Source: JBLHKT01 sp043101615
GTDB taxonomy: Bacteria; Planctomycetota; Phycisphaerae; Phycisphaerales; UBA1924
Assembly: GCA_043101615.1 (NCBI GenBank)
Contig: JBICID010000141.1
Span: 1-54,600 of the forward strand
Direction of reading: 5' to 3'
DNA: 54,600 nt
Part shown: positions 27,681-35,355 of the stretch, in pieces
Position numbering within the stretch: position 1 is the stretch's first letter
Layout: the number at the start of each line of letters is the position of its first letter
Program-made: the position numbers and the translations under genes
The notes under the pieces: generated by a model
Database searches by the model: none
What the model saw: only the letters and a program-made list of their open reading frames with translations
Told to the model about the DNA's origin: nothing

Positions 27681-28748
27681 ATGCGACACACACGACGCGG
27701 AAGCGGGCGGACCAAGGCGATCGGGCTCGGGCTGGCGATGCTGGCGGGGCTCGGCGTGGCCGGGTACGCGATCTCTACAACCATCGGGGGCGCCGGGGGG
27801 AGCGACGCGCACGATCCGGGCGCGGTCCCGATCGTGGGGGGGGGCGTCGGGGCGGGCGAGGGCGTCGCGGGCGCCGAGCGGCTGGGGGAGCTCCTGACCG
27901 CGGTGCAGGCGTACGCCACGGACGGTGAATACGGCGCCGCGGAGGCGATCCTGCGGGAGGCGGTTGGGACCTACCAGGGGGACCAGGACCTGCGGGTGGC
28001 GTACGGGGAGTTCCTGCTCGGTCGGGAGCGGACGGAGGAGGCGTACGACCAGTACGTCGCGGCGCTGTCGATCGGGCCGCGCGATCACCAGCTGGAGTAC
28101 CGGGCGGGGCTGATGGCGGTGCAGCTCGGGCGTCACCAGCGTGCGGTGGAGCACTTCGGTGCGGCGCGTCAGGCGCGCCCGGACGTGGCGGAGTACGCGC
28201 TGATGCTCGCCAACGAGCAGCTCGAGCTGGGCGAGCTGCCCCGAGCCAAGGCGACGCTGCTGCAGGCGATCGCGCTGGACGAGGGGCTGGCGCTGGCGTG
28301 GGGGGCGCTGGCGAGGGTCGCGCTGCAGGAGAACGACGGCGAGGGAGCACTGCGGTACGCCCGCGAGGCGGTCGAGCTCGACCCGCGCCAGCCGGCGTAC
28401 CGGCTGTACGAGGCCCGGGCGCTCAAGCGTCTGGGCCAGCGGGACGAGTCGCTGGTGGAGGAGGCGGTGCTCGTGCTGACCGGGCTGCCCGACGAGGTGC
28501 TGCGCCGCGAGGAGTTCCTGCGGACGCTGGGCGAGTGCTACGGGCTGCTGGGACGCCCCGGCGAGGCGGCGTCCCGGTACGAGGCGGCCTTCAACGCGAC
28601 GCGGCACACGCCCTTCGCCTTCGAGGCCGCCCTGTGGCACGAGCGGGCGGGGAACGAGGACGAGGCCCGCACGTGGGCTCAGACCGCGGCGTCGCTCGGG
28701 AGCGCCCGGGCCGAGGCCTGGCTGAGCCCGGAGCCCGGCGGGGGCTGA
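27681..28748 (+). CDS. Membrane-anchored TPR-repeat protein
   Basis: The 355 residues have an N-terminal signal anchor (about 13-33) and a Gly-rich linker. Around seven TPR-like helix pairs follow between about 60 and 340, for example AILREAVGTYQGDQDLRVAY and ALRYAREAVELDPRQPAYRL. TPR arrays are scaffolds for protein contacts, here in the periplasm. Three ATG codons stand in tandem (27675, 27678, 27681); the third is best spaced from AGGGG. It is divergent from valS. No specific function can be assigned. Confidence 0.8.
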   Translation: MRHTRRGSGRTKAIGLGLAMLAGLGVAGYAISTTIGGAGGSDAHDPGAVPIVGGGVGAGEGVAGAERLGELLTAVQAYATDGEYGAAEAILREAVGTYQGDQDLRVAYGEFLLGRERTEEAYDQYVAALSIGPRDHQLEYRAGLMAVQLGRHQRAVEHFGAARQARPDVAEYALMLANEQLELGELPRAKATLLQAIALDEGLALAWGALARVALQENDGEGALRYAREAVELDPRQPAYRLYEARALKRLGQRDESLVEEAVLVLTGLPDEVLRREEFLRTLGECYGLLGRPGEAASRYEAAFNATRHTPFAFEAALWHERAGNEDEARTWAQTAASLGSARAEAWLSPEPGGG

Positions 28749-28759
28749 GCGAGCACAGC

Positions 28760-29173
28760 TCAGCGCCGCGGCGGGTAGTCGGTGTCGTCGTCGCGATCGG
28801 GCCCGAATGGGCCGTCCTCACCGGAGCCGTCCTCGTCGAAGCCGTCGCGGGGGGGGTAGGCGAGGTCGTCGTCGGCGGGGAGGTCCGGGTCGGGGTGGAT
28901 CGGTTCGGCGCGGGCCCCGGCCGCGGCCCAGGCGTCGGAGCGGCCGGAGGGCCTGGTCAGGCGTCGGTCCAGGTCGTGCTGGGAGCGGCGGTTCTTCGCG
29001 AGCACGAAGAGCAGTGCCGCCCCGAAGACGAGCAGCACGCCGACGATCGCGACCAGCCCCAGCAGCGTGAAGCCCTGTCGGATGACCTCGCGTGTGGCCG
29101 GGTCGTCTGCGGAGGGCGGGCGTGCGGTCGCGAGGGCGTGCGCACACAGGGTTGAGACGTCTGTCGCGGGCAT
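28760..29173 (-). CDS. Small single-pass membrane protein with acidic tail
   Basis: About 137 residues. An N-terminal part precedes one transmembrane helix (about 37-60, GLVAIVGVLLVFGAALLFVL), then a basic stretch (KNRRSQHDLDRRL), so the tail is cytoplasmic. The last 50 residues are rich in Asp and Pro. No family is recognised. The start is uncertain: ATG 29173 and ATG 29185 are both possible, neither with a strong ribosome site. It lies between the TPR gene and prfB, on the opposite strand. Confidence 0.55.
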   Translation of the reverse strand: MPATDVSTLCAHALATARPPSADDPATREVIRQGFTLLGLVAIVGVLLVFGAALLFVLAKNRRSQHDLDRRLTRPSGRSDAWAAAGARAEPIHPDPDLPADDDLAYPPRDGFDEDGSGEDGPFGPDRDDDTDYPPRR

Positions 29174-29238
29174 CGCTCGCAGCATACCCGCGGGGGCGGC
29201 CCGGTCCAACGGGGTTCGCCGCGCGTGGGGGTGCGGGC

Positions 29239-29244
29239 TAGGAT
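29239..29244 (+). promoter_or_regulatory. Candidate -10 element for prfB
   Basis: TAGGAT matches four of six -10 positions and lies 25 bp before the GTG start. The matching -35 (TTCGCC, 18 bp upstream) is weak. An identical TAGGAT precedes the phosphatase gene at 32327. Confidence 0.3.
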
Positions 29245-29268
29245 GGCGTTCGATTCAAGGAGGACGAC

Positions 29269-30379
29269 GTGCAGTTGGAAGCCCACCAGAACGTGATCGC
29301 CGATCTCGAGGCGCGGATCTTAACCATCCGCGACTCTCTTTAACTACGACACCAAGCTGGCCCGGCTCGGCGAGCTGGAAGACAAGATGGGGCAGGCCGA
29401 CTTCTGGGACGACCAGGACAAGGCGCAGGCGACCGTCGCTGACATGAAGCTGGTGAAGGCCCAGATCGGCCCGCTGCGCAAGGCGATCGAGCAGTTCGAG
29501 AACGCCAAGCTGGCGTACGAGATGAGCCGCGAGGAGGGGGACGATGAGCTGCTGCGGGAGGCGGACGGTCAGCTCGCGACGCTGCTGAAGACGATGGACA
29601 AGATCGAGACGCAGTCGCTGCTGGGCGGGAAGCACGACCACCGCGACTGCTTCCTGACCATCAGCGCCGGCGACGGGGGCACCGAGGCGAACGACTGGTG
29701 CGAGATGCTGTTCCGCATGTACCTGTACTTCCTGGAGAACCAGGGGTGGAAGGTGGAAGAGGTCGAGAAGAGCCACGGGACCGAGGTGGGGCTGGACTCG
29801 GTCACGCTGCACGTGCAGGGGGCGTACGCGTTCGGGTACCTCTCGTGCGAGCGGGGCACGCACCGGCTGGCGCGTGTGAGCCCGTTCAACGCGCAGGGGA
29901 AGCGTCAGACGAGCTTCGCGACGGTGGACGTGACGCCCGAGTTCGAGGAGACGACCGTCGAGATCCCGGACACGGAGCTGGAGATCCAGGCGTTCGCGCG
30001 CTCGAGCGGTCCGGGCGGGCAGAACGTGAACAAGGTGGCGTCGGCGATCCGGCTGGTGCACAAGCCGACCGGGATCATGGTGCTGGCCTCGACCCACCGG
30101 GACCAGGGGCAGAACAAGCGTCAGGCGATGTCGATCCTGCAGGCGAAGCTGGAGCAGATGGAGGAGGAGCGGCGCCAGGCGGAGATCACCGAGGCCGCGG
30201 GCGGGAAGATCGAGCACCGCGGGTGGGGGGCCCAGATCCGGTCGTACGTGCTGTACGACAACCGTGTGAAGGACCACCGGACGGGGCACGAGGCGAACCC
30301 GGTGGACGTGCTGGACCGCGGTCACCTGGAGGGGTTCATCGACGCGGAGCTGAAGCGGCGCCGGAGCGAGAAGGGGTGA
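29269..30379 (+). CDS. prfB: Peptide chain release factor 2, with programmed +1 frameshift
   Basis: RF2 ends translation at UGA and UAA. The coding sequence is join(29269..29340,29342..30379), 369 residues. The first 24 codons start at GTG 29269 (AAGGAGG 5 bp upstream) and stop at TAA 29341. Slippage of CTT at 29338 into +1 continues as Asn-Tyr-Asp-Thr-Lys, matching the usual LDYD junction. Downstream are the PCRF domain, a stop-codon-reading segment and the catalytic GGQ loop (SSGPGGQNVNK). Most prfB sites use CUUUGAC; here it is CUUUAAC, and no Shine-Dalgarno sits just upstream. A 7-bp hairpin precedes the site. Confidence 0.95.
29312..29344 (+). promoter_or_regulatory. prfB recoding element: upstream hairpin plus CTT-TAA-C slippery site
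   Basis: A perfect 7-bp stem, CGCGGAT (29312-29318) with ATCCGCG (29326-29332), has a 7-nt loop and ends 5 nt before the slip codon CTT (29338-29340). The zero-frame stop is TAA (29341-29343). The classical stimulator, an internal Shine-Dalgarno three bases before CTT, is absent; the nearest GAGG is 26 bases upstream. Whether the hairpin acts in frameshifting is unknown. Confidence 0.8.
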
Positions 30380-30382
30380 TGG

Positions 30383-31516
30383 GTGCGCCGGCGGCTCACG
30401 CTGCTCGCGATGGGGGGGCTGGCGGGGCTGAGCGCGTGCCGCGGGGCGATTACCTCGGGATGCGACGGCGGGGAGCTTGCGGGGGCGGACTTCGGTGACT
30501 TTGGGCGATCGCCGTCGCCCCGGATCGGGAGCATCCCGTTCCCGAGCGTGGTGTCGCTGTACGAGGTGGCCGACCCCTCGGATCTCGGGCGGCACGTGTA
30601 CCGCGACGGCTCTGCGTTCGAGGGGGGCGGGGAGCGTGCCAGGGGCATCGTGTACACGGAACGCGCGGGGTTTCTCGATCTTGCGCATGTGCGCAACACC
30701 GTGGACCACGCCGCCCACGTGCACGCCCGGCTGCGACACGCGCTGCGCAGCGGGGACGGGTGCGTGCGGTACCGGCTCGCGGAGCCGAGCGTGTACACCG
30801 TGGAGATCGACTACCCGCCGTCGTGGTGGGAGCTGGGCGAGGCCGAGCGCCTGGGGCTGGCGGACGATGTCGCGGTGCTGGCGTCGGAGGTGCTCGCGTC
30901 GCACTCGATGACGTGGCACGAGGTGCTGACGTGGTTCGGGTACCGGTCCGTGGTGCTGGTCTCCGAGAGGCCGAGCGCCTTTACGTACGACGACCCGGCC
31001 AGCCACGCCGTGGGTGCGATCGTTGCGGGCCGGGCGCTGCGGGAGTCGGCGCCGGTCTCGCCGGGGGAGGCGGGCCCGTTCGAGGGTGCGGTGACGCGCT
31101 GGCTCGCGGCGGTGCTGCGCGAGCTGGGCGCCGAGTCGCCGGCCGGCACGCGTGCGGCGGTCGAGGCGGTGCGGGGCGAGTGGTGGGAGGGCAGGAGCGT
31201 GCTGCGGAGGATGGTCTCAGGGGAGCGGGTCGTCCCGTGGCTGCTGGCGCGGGATGTCGGGGCGGGAGTGGAGCCGGCGGAGTTTCGGACGGGGAGACTG
31301 TCCGGCCTGAGCGGGCACGGGGCGTGCCCCTCCCTGCGTGCCCGGGTCGAGCCGAGGGTGCGTGAGGGCGGGGTGATCCTTCGTGCGTTGGAAGAGGCGC
31401 GGGGCCCCGGGGACGTGCCCGGGTCGGTCGATCTCGAGGAGGACCTGCCGGCGCTGCTCGCGTACGTGCGTGCCGAGGTCGTCCGTGAGTTCGGTCCGGG
31501 GTCGCTGGCGCCCTGA
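30383..31516 (+). CDS. DUF4056-like putative lipoprotein
   Basis: The 377-residue protein opens with a lipoprotein signal (RRRLTLLAMGGLAGLSAC, Cys at about 19). The body carries PRIGSIPFPSVVSLYEV, then RGIVYTERAGFLDLAHVRNT, which resembles the DUF4056 family of uncharacterised exported proteins. A WHEVLTWFGYR motif follows, and a conserved-looking His-rich stretch (VDHAAHVHARLRH) is notable. The start GTG is 4 bp after the prfB stop region with AAGGGG upstream, so it is probably co-transcribed with prfB. Function unknown. Confidence 0.7.
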   Translation: MRRRLTLLAMGGLAGLSACRGAITSGCDGGELAGADFGDFGRSPSPRIGSIPFPSVVSLYEVADPSDLGRHVYRDGSAFEGGGERARGIVYTERAGFLDLAHVRNTVDHAAHVHARLRHALRSGDGCVRYRLAEPSVYTVEIDYPPSWWELGEAERLGLADDVAVLASEVLASHSMTWHEVLTWFGYRSVVLVSERPSAFTYDDPASHAVGAIVAGRALRESAPVSPGEAGPFEGAVTRWLAAVLRELGAESPAGTRAAVEAVRGEWWEGRSVLRRMVSGERVVPWLLARDVGAGVEPAEFRTGRLSGLSGHGACPSLRARVEPRVREGGVILRALEEARGPGDVPGSVDLEEDLPALLAYVRAEVVREFGPGSLAP

Positions 31517-31543
31517 CGCGTGCCGGTCCGCGTCTCGGATCGG

Positions 31544-32230
31544 TCAGGGGGCGGTCGAGCCGAGGGCCTTCCTGCCGAAGAAGTACCCCGCCCCGCCCAG
31601 GGCGAGCAGGCCGGCGGGGATCCAGAGCGCTTGCTCGTGGAGGGCGGCGTGGGCGGAGACGCCCGCGATGCCGCCCGCGACGAAGCCGGCCACGAGCATC
31701 CCGACGAAGCCGAATCGCCAGAGCCCGACGTCGTGCCCGCCGAGTCTCTGCCCGGCCATGAACCCGAGGTCGGTGAGCAGCCCGGTGACGTGCGTGGTGC
31801 GGATGATGAGCGAGCGGTAGGAAGAGGCCATCGCGTTCTGGAGCCCCGCGGCGGAGGCGGCGAGCAGGGCGCCCGCGTTGAGCGAGACAGGCACCGCGAG
31901 GGCGGCGGCGGCGATGAGTGCGGCCTCGAGCAGGATCGCCACGCCGTAGCGTCGCCCGAAGCGGAGCGTGGAGGCCCCGAGGATGACGCCGGAGAGGACG
32001 GCGCCCACGACGAACGAGGCCACGAGACCGGCGACGAGCAGCGCGTCCTCCCGATCGCCTTGCCCGAGGTCCACGCTGAGGCGTGACACGGTGCCGGTCA
32101 GGTGCGTCACCGGGTCGGACCCGAGCAGGAGTGCGATCGCGTTGACGTAGCCGGCGACGGCGGTGAGCGCCACGCCGCCCGCCATCACCACGGCGAACTC
32201 GGTGCGGGAACGGAAGGTGCGGGTCGGCAT
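31544..32230 (-). CDS. DUF1275 (YoaK-type) membrane protein
   Basis: The 228 residues contain six or seven hydrophobic segments. The family features are GGVALTAVAGYVNAIALL near the start, HLTGTVSRLSVDLGQGD, and SLIIRTTHVTGLLTDLG in the middle. DUF1275 proteins are inner-membrane proteins of unknown function, sometimes proposed as transporters. ATG 32230 begins the family-like region. The frame is open well beyond it, but that part is antisense to the phosphatase gene. It is divergent from the PhoD-like gene. Confidence 0.85.
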   Translation of the reverse strand: MPTRTFRSRTEFAVVMAGGVALTAVAGYVNAIALLLGSDPVTHLTGTVSRLSVDLGQGDREDALLVAGLVASFVVGAVLSGVILGASTLRFGRRYGVAILLEAALIAAAALAVPVSLNAGALLAASAAGLQNAMASSYRSLIIRTTHVTGLLTDLGFMAGQRLGGHDVGLWRFGFVGMLVAGFVAGGIAGVSAHAALHEQALWIPAGLLALGGAGYFFGRKALGSTAP

Positions 32231-32326
32231 GCTCGGCTCGTGAAGGATCGGTTCAGGCGGCCGGCGCGTCGTCTCGGCGCCGCCGGCGACCGGTAGGATA
32301 CCGCGGGGAAACCGGAGGACAGGGCG

Positions 32327-33463
32327 ATGCGACGGAGCCGACCGAGACTCGTGGCCGCGGTGCTGATCCCGGCCTGCATGTCGTCTTTGGCGGGCGCGGG
32401 CGCGGGCCCGGGCCAGCCGGTCCGGGTCGATCCCGGGGCGACGCTGACCCGCATCGCCTTCGGTTCCTGCGCGCGCGAGCGCCGGGAGCAGCCCGTGTGG
32501 GATGACATCCTCGCGACCGACCCGGAGCTGTTCCTGTTCATCGGGGACAACCAGTACGCGGACTTCTGGGAGAAGGACGGCGAGATGGTCATGGAGCCGG
32601 TGCCGGGCCCGGCCCGGATCCTGGAGGCGTACCTCGAACTGGGCACCAAGCCGGGATATCAGGCGTTGCGGGCCCGATGCCCGATCCTGGCGACCTGGGA
32701 CGACCACGACTACGGGGCCAACGACGCGGGCAGCGACTTCGCGTTCCGGGCCGAGTCGCAGGAGCTGTTCGCGGGCTTCTTCGGGCTCGGGGCGGACCAC
32801 CCGGTCCGCAACGGGCAGGAGGGGGTGTACCAGCGCTACACCTTCGGGCCGGTGGGCAGGCGGCTCCAGGTGATCCTGCTGGACACCCGCTACCACCGCG
32901 ACCCGCTGGACCGGGCGTCGGAGCGCCCGCGGGGCCTCGGGCCGTACACGCCGACCGAGGACGAGACCAGGACGATGCTGGGCGAGGCGCAGTGGGCGTG
33001 GCTGGAGGAGTGCCTGCGCGAGCCGGCGGAGATCCGGCTGATCGCCAGCTCGGTGCAGGTGGTGGCGTGGGAGCACGGGTGGGAGACGTGGGGCAACATG
33101 CCCCACGAGCGTCAGCGCCTGTACGACCTGATCGACGAGACCGACGCGAGCGGCGTGTTCTTCATCTCGGGCGACCGGCACCTGATGGAGATCTCGGCGG
33201 ACCGCGGGCTGCGCGGCGCCGAGGTGCCCTACCCGATGTGGGACTTCACCTCGAGCGGGATGACCGAGGACGGGGTCCGCGAGGTCGTCGACCCGAACTC
33301 GTACCGCGTCGGCCCGGTGCACCGGCGGACCAACTTCGGGCTCATCGAGATCGACTGGGGCCAAAGCGGGGGCGAGCCGTCGGTCTCGTTCGAGGGCTAC
33401 GCCGAGGGGGGCACGCTGCTGACGCGTCAGACGGTGTTCCTGAGCGAGCTCCGCGAGGACTGA
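32327..33463 (+). CDS. PhoD-like alkaline phosphatase / phosphodiesterase
   Basis: This exported metallophosphoesterase of the PhoD-like family has 378 residues and a signal peptide (about 1-25). Metal and active-site motifs are visible: IAFGSCARE, LFLFIGDNQYAD (metal Asp and Asn), ILATWDDHDYGANDAG, and FISGDRHLMEIS near the C-terminus. These enzymes release phosphate from mono- or diesters using Ca/Fe-type centres. GGAGGA precedes the ATG, and TAGGAT at 32294 is a -10 candidate. The family placement is strong; the exact substrate is not known. Confidence 0.88.
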   Translation: MRRSRPRLVAAVLIPACMSSLAGAGAGPGQPVRVDPGATLTRIAFGSCARERREQPVWDDILATDPELFLFIGDNQYADFWEKDGEMVMEPVPGPARILEAYLELGTKPGYQALRARCPILATWDDHDYGANDAGSDFAFRAESQELFAGFFGLGADHPVRNGQEGVYQRYTFGPVGRRLQVILLDTRYHRDPLDRASERPRGLGPYTPTEDETRTMLGEAQWAWLEECLREPAEIRLIASSVQVVAWEHGWETWGNMPHERQRLYDLIDETDASGVFFISGDRHLMEISADRGLRGAEVPYPMWDFTSSGMTEDGVREVVDPNSYRVGPVHRRTNFGLIEIDWGQSGGEPSVSFEGYAEGGTLLTRQTVFLSELRED

Positions 33464-33472
33464 GGGCGGGCG

Positions 33473-34333
33473 TCAGCCCGGGACGCCCAGAATCCAGCCC
33501 TCGGTCCGGGCGCCGGGATGGGACACACGCAAGCGTTCGGGTCCGTCGCCGGCGTGCAGCAGCCGGTCGCGCAGCGCGACGACCTGGCGGGCGTCCTTGA
33601 CGGGATGATCGACCGAGTCGGCGTCGGCGACAGAGGGCCAGCACTCGCCCAGGACCACGGCGTTGCGTGCCGGTGCCTCGTCCGCGTGCTCGTACGGCCA
33701 GAGCACCCCCCGGTCGCCGGCGCGCTCCAGCAGGCGGTGCACCGCCGCGAGACCCAGCAGCGACTGCGAGCCGACCGCGGCGGCCCCTGCGAGCTTCCAG
33801 GGGGACTGCACGAGCCGTCCGTTCGCTCGCAGGGAGGTTTCGACCGCGCGGTACTCGCGGCATCGGTGCGAGCGCTGGGCGGGCTTGCGGAAGGGCAGGT
33901 CGGGGTACGACCGACCGGGCGGGTGCCCCCAGAAGGGGCCCGACTCGCCCCCGGTGCGCTCGCGGATGGTCCGGTTGAGCCGGGACGCGACCTCGAAGCG
34001 GTTGTTGGACGCGTCGGGGGCGTCCTCGACCAGTTCGTGCAGGCGTGCGCACAGCTCGCGCCCCGTGGGGAGCACGGGCCGGTCGTCCGGCGTGCCGGGG
34101 TAGCCGATGGCGAAGTCCAGCGCCAGCAGCACGCTGCCCGGGAACTCCGTCGCGAGGCGGGCCAGGCGGGCCTCGCAGTCGTGGCGGGTGCGGAAGTACT
34201 CGGGCGGTGGCCGGCGGCCCGGGCGGTCGTCCGCGTCTGCGAAGGCGAGCCAGCAGCGGTCGGGCGAGGGGCGCCGGGGGCCGACGGCGGAGCTGGCGGA
34301 CCAGTCGGCGACGATCACGCGGTCGAAGCGCAT
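33473..34333 (-). CDS. Conserved hypothetical protein, possible RNase H-like fold
   Basis: The 286 residues open with VIVADWSASSAVGPRRP. LLALDFAIGYPGTPDD follows at about 70-85. This is a pattern of two short acidic strands (VADWS, ALDF), seen in uncharacterised DUF429-type RNase H-like proteins. Further on are a Trp/Pro-rich segment (GPFWGHPPGRSYPDLPF) and VLWPYEHAD. No signal peptide or membrane segment. The fold assignment is weak inference; calling it a hypothetical is safe. It starts 4 bp after the membrane-protein gene upstream. Confidence 0.65.
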   Translation of the reverse strand: MRFDRVIVADWSASSAVGPRRPSPDRCWLAFADADDRPGRRPPPEYFRTRHDCEARLARLATEFPGSVLLALDFAIGYPGTPDDRPVLPTGRELCARLHELVEDAPDASNNRFEVASRLNRTIRERTGGESGPFWGHPPGRSYPDLPFRKPAQRSHRCREYRAVETSLRANGRLVQSPWKLAGAAAVGSQSLLGLAAVHRLLERAGDRGVLWPYEHADEAPARNAVVLGECWPSVADADSVDHPVKDARQVVALRDRLLHAGDGPERLRVSHPGARTEGWILGVPG

Positions 34334-34337
34334 CGGG

Positions 34338-34736
34338 TCAGTCGTCGCGGAAGGAGCGCAGAGGGCGCGGGCCGGGGCAGCAGCCGATGGGGCGTCCGTC
34401 GTCGGAGGGGCGGGGCCTGGGCTTCGGGGAGGGGGCGGTGAGGATCGCGCCCAGGAAGATGGCGATGAAGGCGAGGATGGGCATGATGATCGGCAGCTTC
34501 ATGCCGTAGAGCGGCAGGACCACGAAGCAGACCGCGCCGATGACCAGGACGAGCGCGAGGGCGACGAGCAGGCGTCGCATGAGTGCGGCGGCGGCCCTTG
34601 CCTCCTCGTCCTCGCAGCGGGCCTCGCGCCGTGCACGATCCATGAGCTCGGTGGCGGGGAGGGTGGGGTCCTGGCCGGGACCGATCCGCGTCAGCACGTC
34701 CGGGTGCTCGGGGGATGGGTCGCGACGCGGGTCCAT
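34338..34736 (-). CDS. Small membrane protein with two transmembrane helices
   Basis: The 132 residues have a charged N-terminal 50 residues and two adjacent hydrophobic helices (about 56-76 and 80-98), separated by YGMKLP. A Pro/Arg tail with paired Cys (PIGCCPG) ends the protein. No family is recognised. It belongs to a run of same-strand genes downstream of pdhC and is spaced 4 bp from the next gene, so it is likely co-transcribed. Confidence 0.6.
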   Translation of the reverse strand: MDPRRDPSPEHPDVLTRIGPGQDPTLPATELMDRARREARCEDEEARAAAALMRRLLVALALVLVIGAVCFVVLPLYGMKLPIIMPILAFIAIFLGAILTAPSPKPRPRPSDDGRPIGCCPGPRPLRSFRDD

Positions 34737-34782
34737 GGGGGATCGTAGTCGGCGGGTGCCGGCTGGTGGTGGGGTGGTGGTG

Positions 34783-35355
34783 CTAGCCCGCGAGGCGTCG
34801 CTCCATGCGTTTCTCGGACGTGAGCACGAATGCGACGAGGCAGGCGAGCGAGGCGATCAGCAGCACGCCGCCCGCGATCCAGCCGGGAAGGTGCTGGTCT
34901 GTGCGGTGCTCGAACACGTCGCTGAAGTCGTGGAAGACGGCGAAGTCCTCGAGCGGGCCGGCCTCGGCGGTGACGGTGACGGCCTGGGGCGAGTCCACTT
35001 CGAATCGTCCGACGCGCCGGTAGTGACGCCCCAGCAGGTCGGCGTAGCCGGTGGTGGGTGCGAGCTCGATGGGGTCGCCGTCGGCGTCGGTCACGGTGAC
35101 GGCGCAGTCCGGCGGCTCCGCGCGGCTCTCGGGGACCTGGACGTAGACAATGAGTCGGTAGCGGTCGGTGTCGATGCCGACCTGCGTGGGGGTGTTGGCG
35201 TCGAATTCCCGGAGCGGGAACATCCCGGCGGGGACGACGGCGCGGACGAAGAGGACGGTGGTCAGCGCAAGGATCGCGAGCGAGGCGAGAAAGAGGAGGA
35301 GTGAGATGGGGGCGAGGAGGCGGGTCACGCGAGCAGCCTGGTGGGTCGCGCTCAC
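34783..35355 (-). CDS. Membrane protein with extracytoplasmic beta domain, coupled to pdhC
   Basis: The 190-residue protein has a transmembrane helix near each end (about 12-36 and 160-180). Between them is a beta-rich extracytoplasmic region (DRYRLIVYVQVPE, DCAVTVTDADGDPIELAPTT). A basic C-terminus (SEKRMERRL) ends it. The GTG start shares a GTGA overlap with the stop of the pdhC gene, so it is made with E2 although no link with the dehydrogenase is apparent. No family recognised. Confidence 0.7.
   Translation of the reverse strand: MSATHQAARVTRLLAPISLLLFLASLAILALTTVLFVRAVVPAGMFPLREFDANTPTQVGIDTDRYRLIVYVQVPESRAEPPDCAVTVTDADGDPIELAPTTGYADLLGRHYRRVGRFEVDSPQAVTVTAEAGPLEDFAVFHDFSDVFEHRTDQHLPGWIAGGVLLIASLACLVAFVLTSEKRMERRLAG

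Noticed and set aside
29269..30379. Treating the prfB break as a sequencing error
   Set aside because: The break is exactly at the position and slip codon (CTT followed by a stop and C) used for programmed frameshifting in prfB across bacteria.
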